A stretch of DNA of 5,296 nt, taken from Deltaproteobacteria bacterium (lineage in GTDB: Bacteria > Desulfobacterota > Desulfomonilia > UBA1062). Both the position numbers and the translations under genes were made by a program. Under the pieces are notes generated by a model. The model searched no databases, was not told the DNA's origin, and saw only the letters and a list, made by a program, of their open reading frames with translations. Positions 4,933 through 5,296 of the stretch are shown one piece after another; positions within the stretch are counted from its first letter, which is position 1, and each line of letters starts with the position of its first letter. Location of the stretch: NCBI GenBank assembly GCA_020053185.1, contig JAGVNP010000052.1, forward strand, positions 1 through 5,296. The letters run 5' to 3'.

Positions 4933-5296
4933 TAACCCTCCATAATGACTATGGCAACAGCATGTGTTTTTTCGTGAGAGATGCTTAAGTGAATAGCCTT
5001 CACACCCTTTTCTTTGGCAAGGATCTTTGCCCTGCCTTCAAACTGTATCACTGGGATATTGGATTTTTTCTTTACCTCGATGTCCTTAAACTCGATTCCT
5101 TTTTTGTTACCAAGGGCCTTTATTGCAGCCTCTTTTGCTGCAAATCTGGCAGCAAGGTAGAGAGAAGGATCTTTTCTCTTTAAACAGTATGCGGCTTCGC
5201 CTTGTGTAAAAATCTTTTTAAGAAACCGCGTGCCATGCCTGCCAAGGACTGATCTGATTCTTGATACATCTACGATGTCAATTCCTACGCCTATTA
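4932..5296 (-). CDS. acpS: Holo-[acyl-carrier-protein] synthase, 5' end just outside window
   Basis: Transfers 4'-phosphopantetheine from CoA to the conserved serine of apo-acyl carrier protein, activating it for fatty acid synthesis; Mg-dependent and cytoplasmic. About 120 residues are visible, almost the whole protein. The first, IGVGIDIVDVSRI, is the family's N-terminal GxGxDIVxxxRI motif with the metal-binding Asp, so only one or a few codons plus the start are missing. FAAKEAAIKALG holds the second metal-binding Glu, and HLSISHEKTHAVAIVIMEG is the usual C-terminal strand. The metal and CoA contacts are family knowledge. The stop TAG (4934-4932) overlaps the GTG of tsaE by one base. The gene is first of those visible in the acpS-tsaE-lysC-cimA run; the promoter must lie outside the window. 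Confidence 0.95.
   Translation of the reverse strand, partial: IGVGIDIVDVSRIRSVLGRHGTRFLKKIFTQGEAAYCLKRKDPSLYLAARFAAKEAAIKALGNKKGIEFKDIEVKKKSNIPVIQFEGRAKILAKEKGVKAIHLSISHEKTHAVAIVIMEG

Overview
The window is a bacterial chromosomal segment of moderate, slightly AT-rich composition. Almost everything is coded on the minus strand, and the genes are tightly packed with overlapping or nearly touching ends. The taxon cannot be fixed from sequence alone. Shine-Dalgarno sites, GTG/TTG starts, a long-type (R)-citramalate synthase and a two-ACT aspartate kinase fit a Gram-negative, often anaerobic lineage such as Omnitrophota/PVC or a delta-proteobacterium-like group; this is a low-confidence inference.

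Region 1 (5296 down to 1678, minus strand) is a four-gene run: acpS (holo-ACP synthase, 5' end outside the window), tsaE (ATPase for tRNA t6A formation), lysC-type aspartate kinase, and cimA (citramalate synthase). Stop and start codons overlap or lie within a few bases, so the run is very probably one transcript with coupled translation. The first two genes are housekeeping (acyl carrier protein activation, tRNA modification). The last two open the aspartate-family pathway (Lys, Thr, Met) and the threonine-independent route to isoleucine. Inside lysC, a strong Shine-Dalgarno and in-frame ATG mark a probable second product, the free regulatory beta subunit known from Bacillus and Corynebacterium aspartokinases.

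Region 2 (1677 to 1297): a short spacer with a 7-bp iterated motif and hairpin, then an 85-aa protein of unknown function on the minus strand. It may be the last gene of the same transcript.

Region 3 (1296 to 1003): a small predicted three-helix membrane protein on the plus strand, convergent with the 85-aa gene and divergent from tetR. It has no convincing Shine-Dalgarno.

Region 4 (1002 to 1, minus strand): a TetR-family repressor with a recognisable promoter. A near-perfect inverted repeat overlaps its -10 region and predicted transcription start. Sixteen bases after tetR comes the N-terminal part of a transketolase, cut by the window edge. The layout suggests an autoregulated tetR-transketolase operon.

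No rRNA, tRNA, CRISPR array, insertion sequence or phage feature was seen. The window looks mostly like ordinary core metabolism. The points that deserve a second look are the internal lysC start, the TetR operator/transketolase arrangement, and the two small uncharacterised genes.
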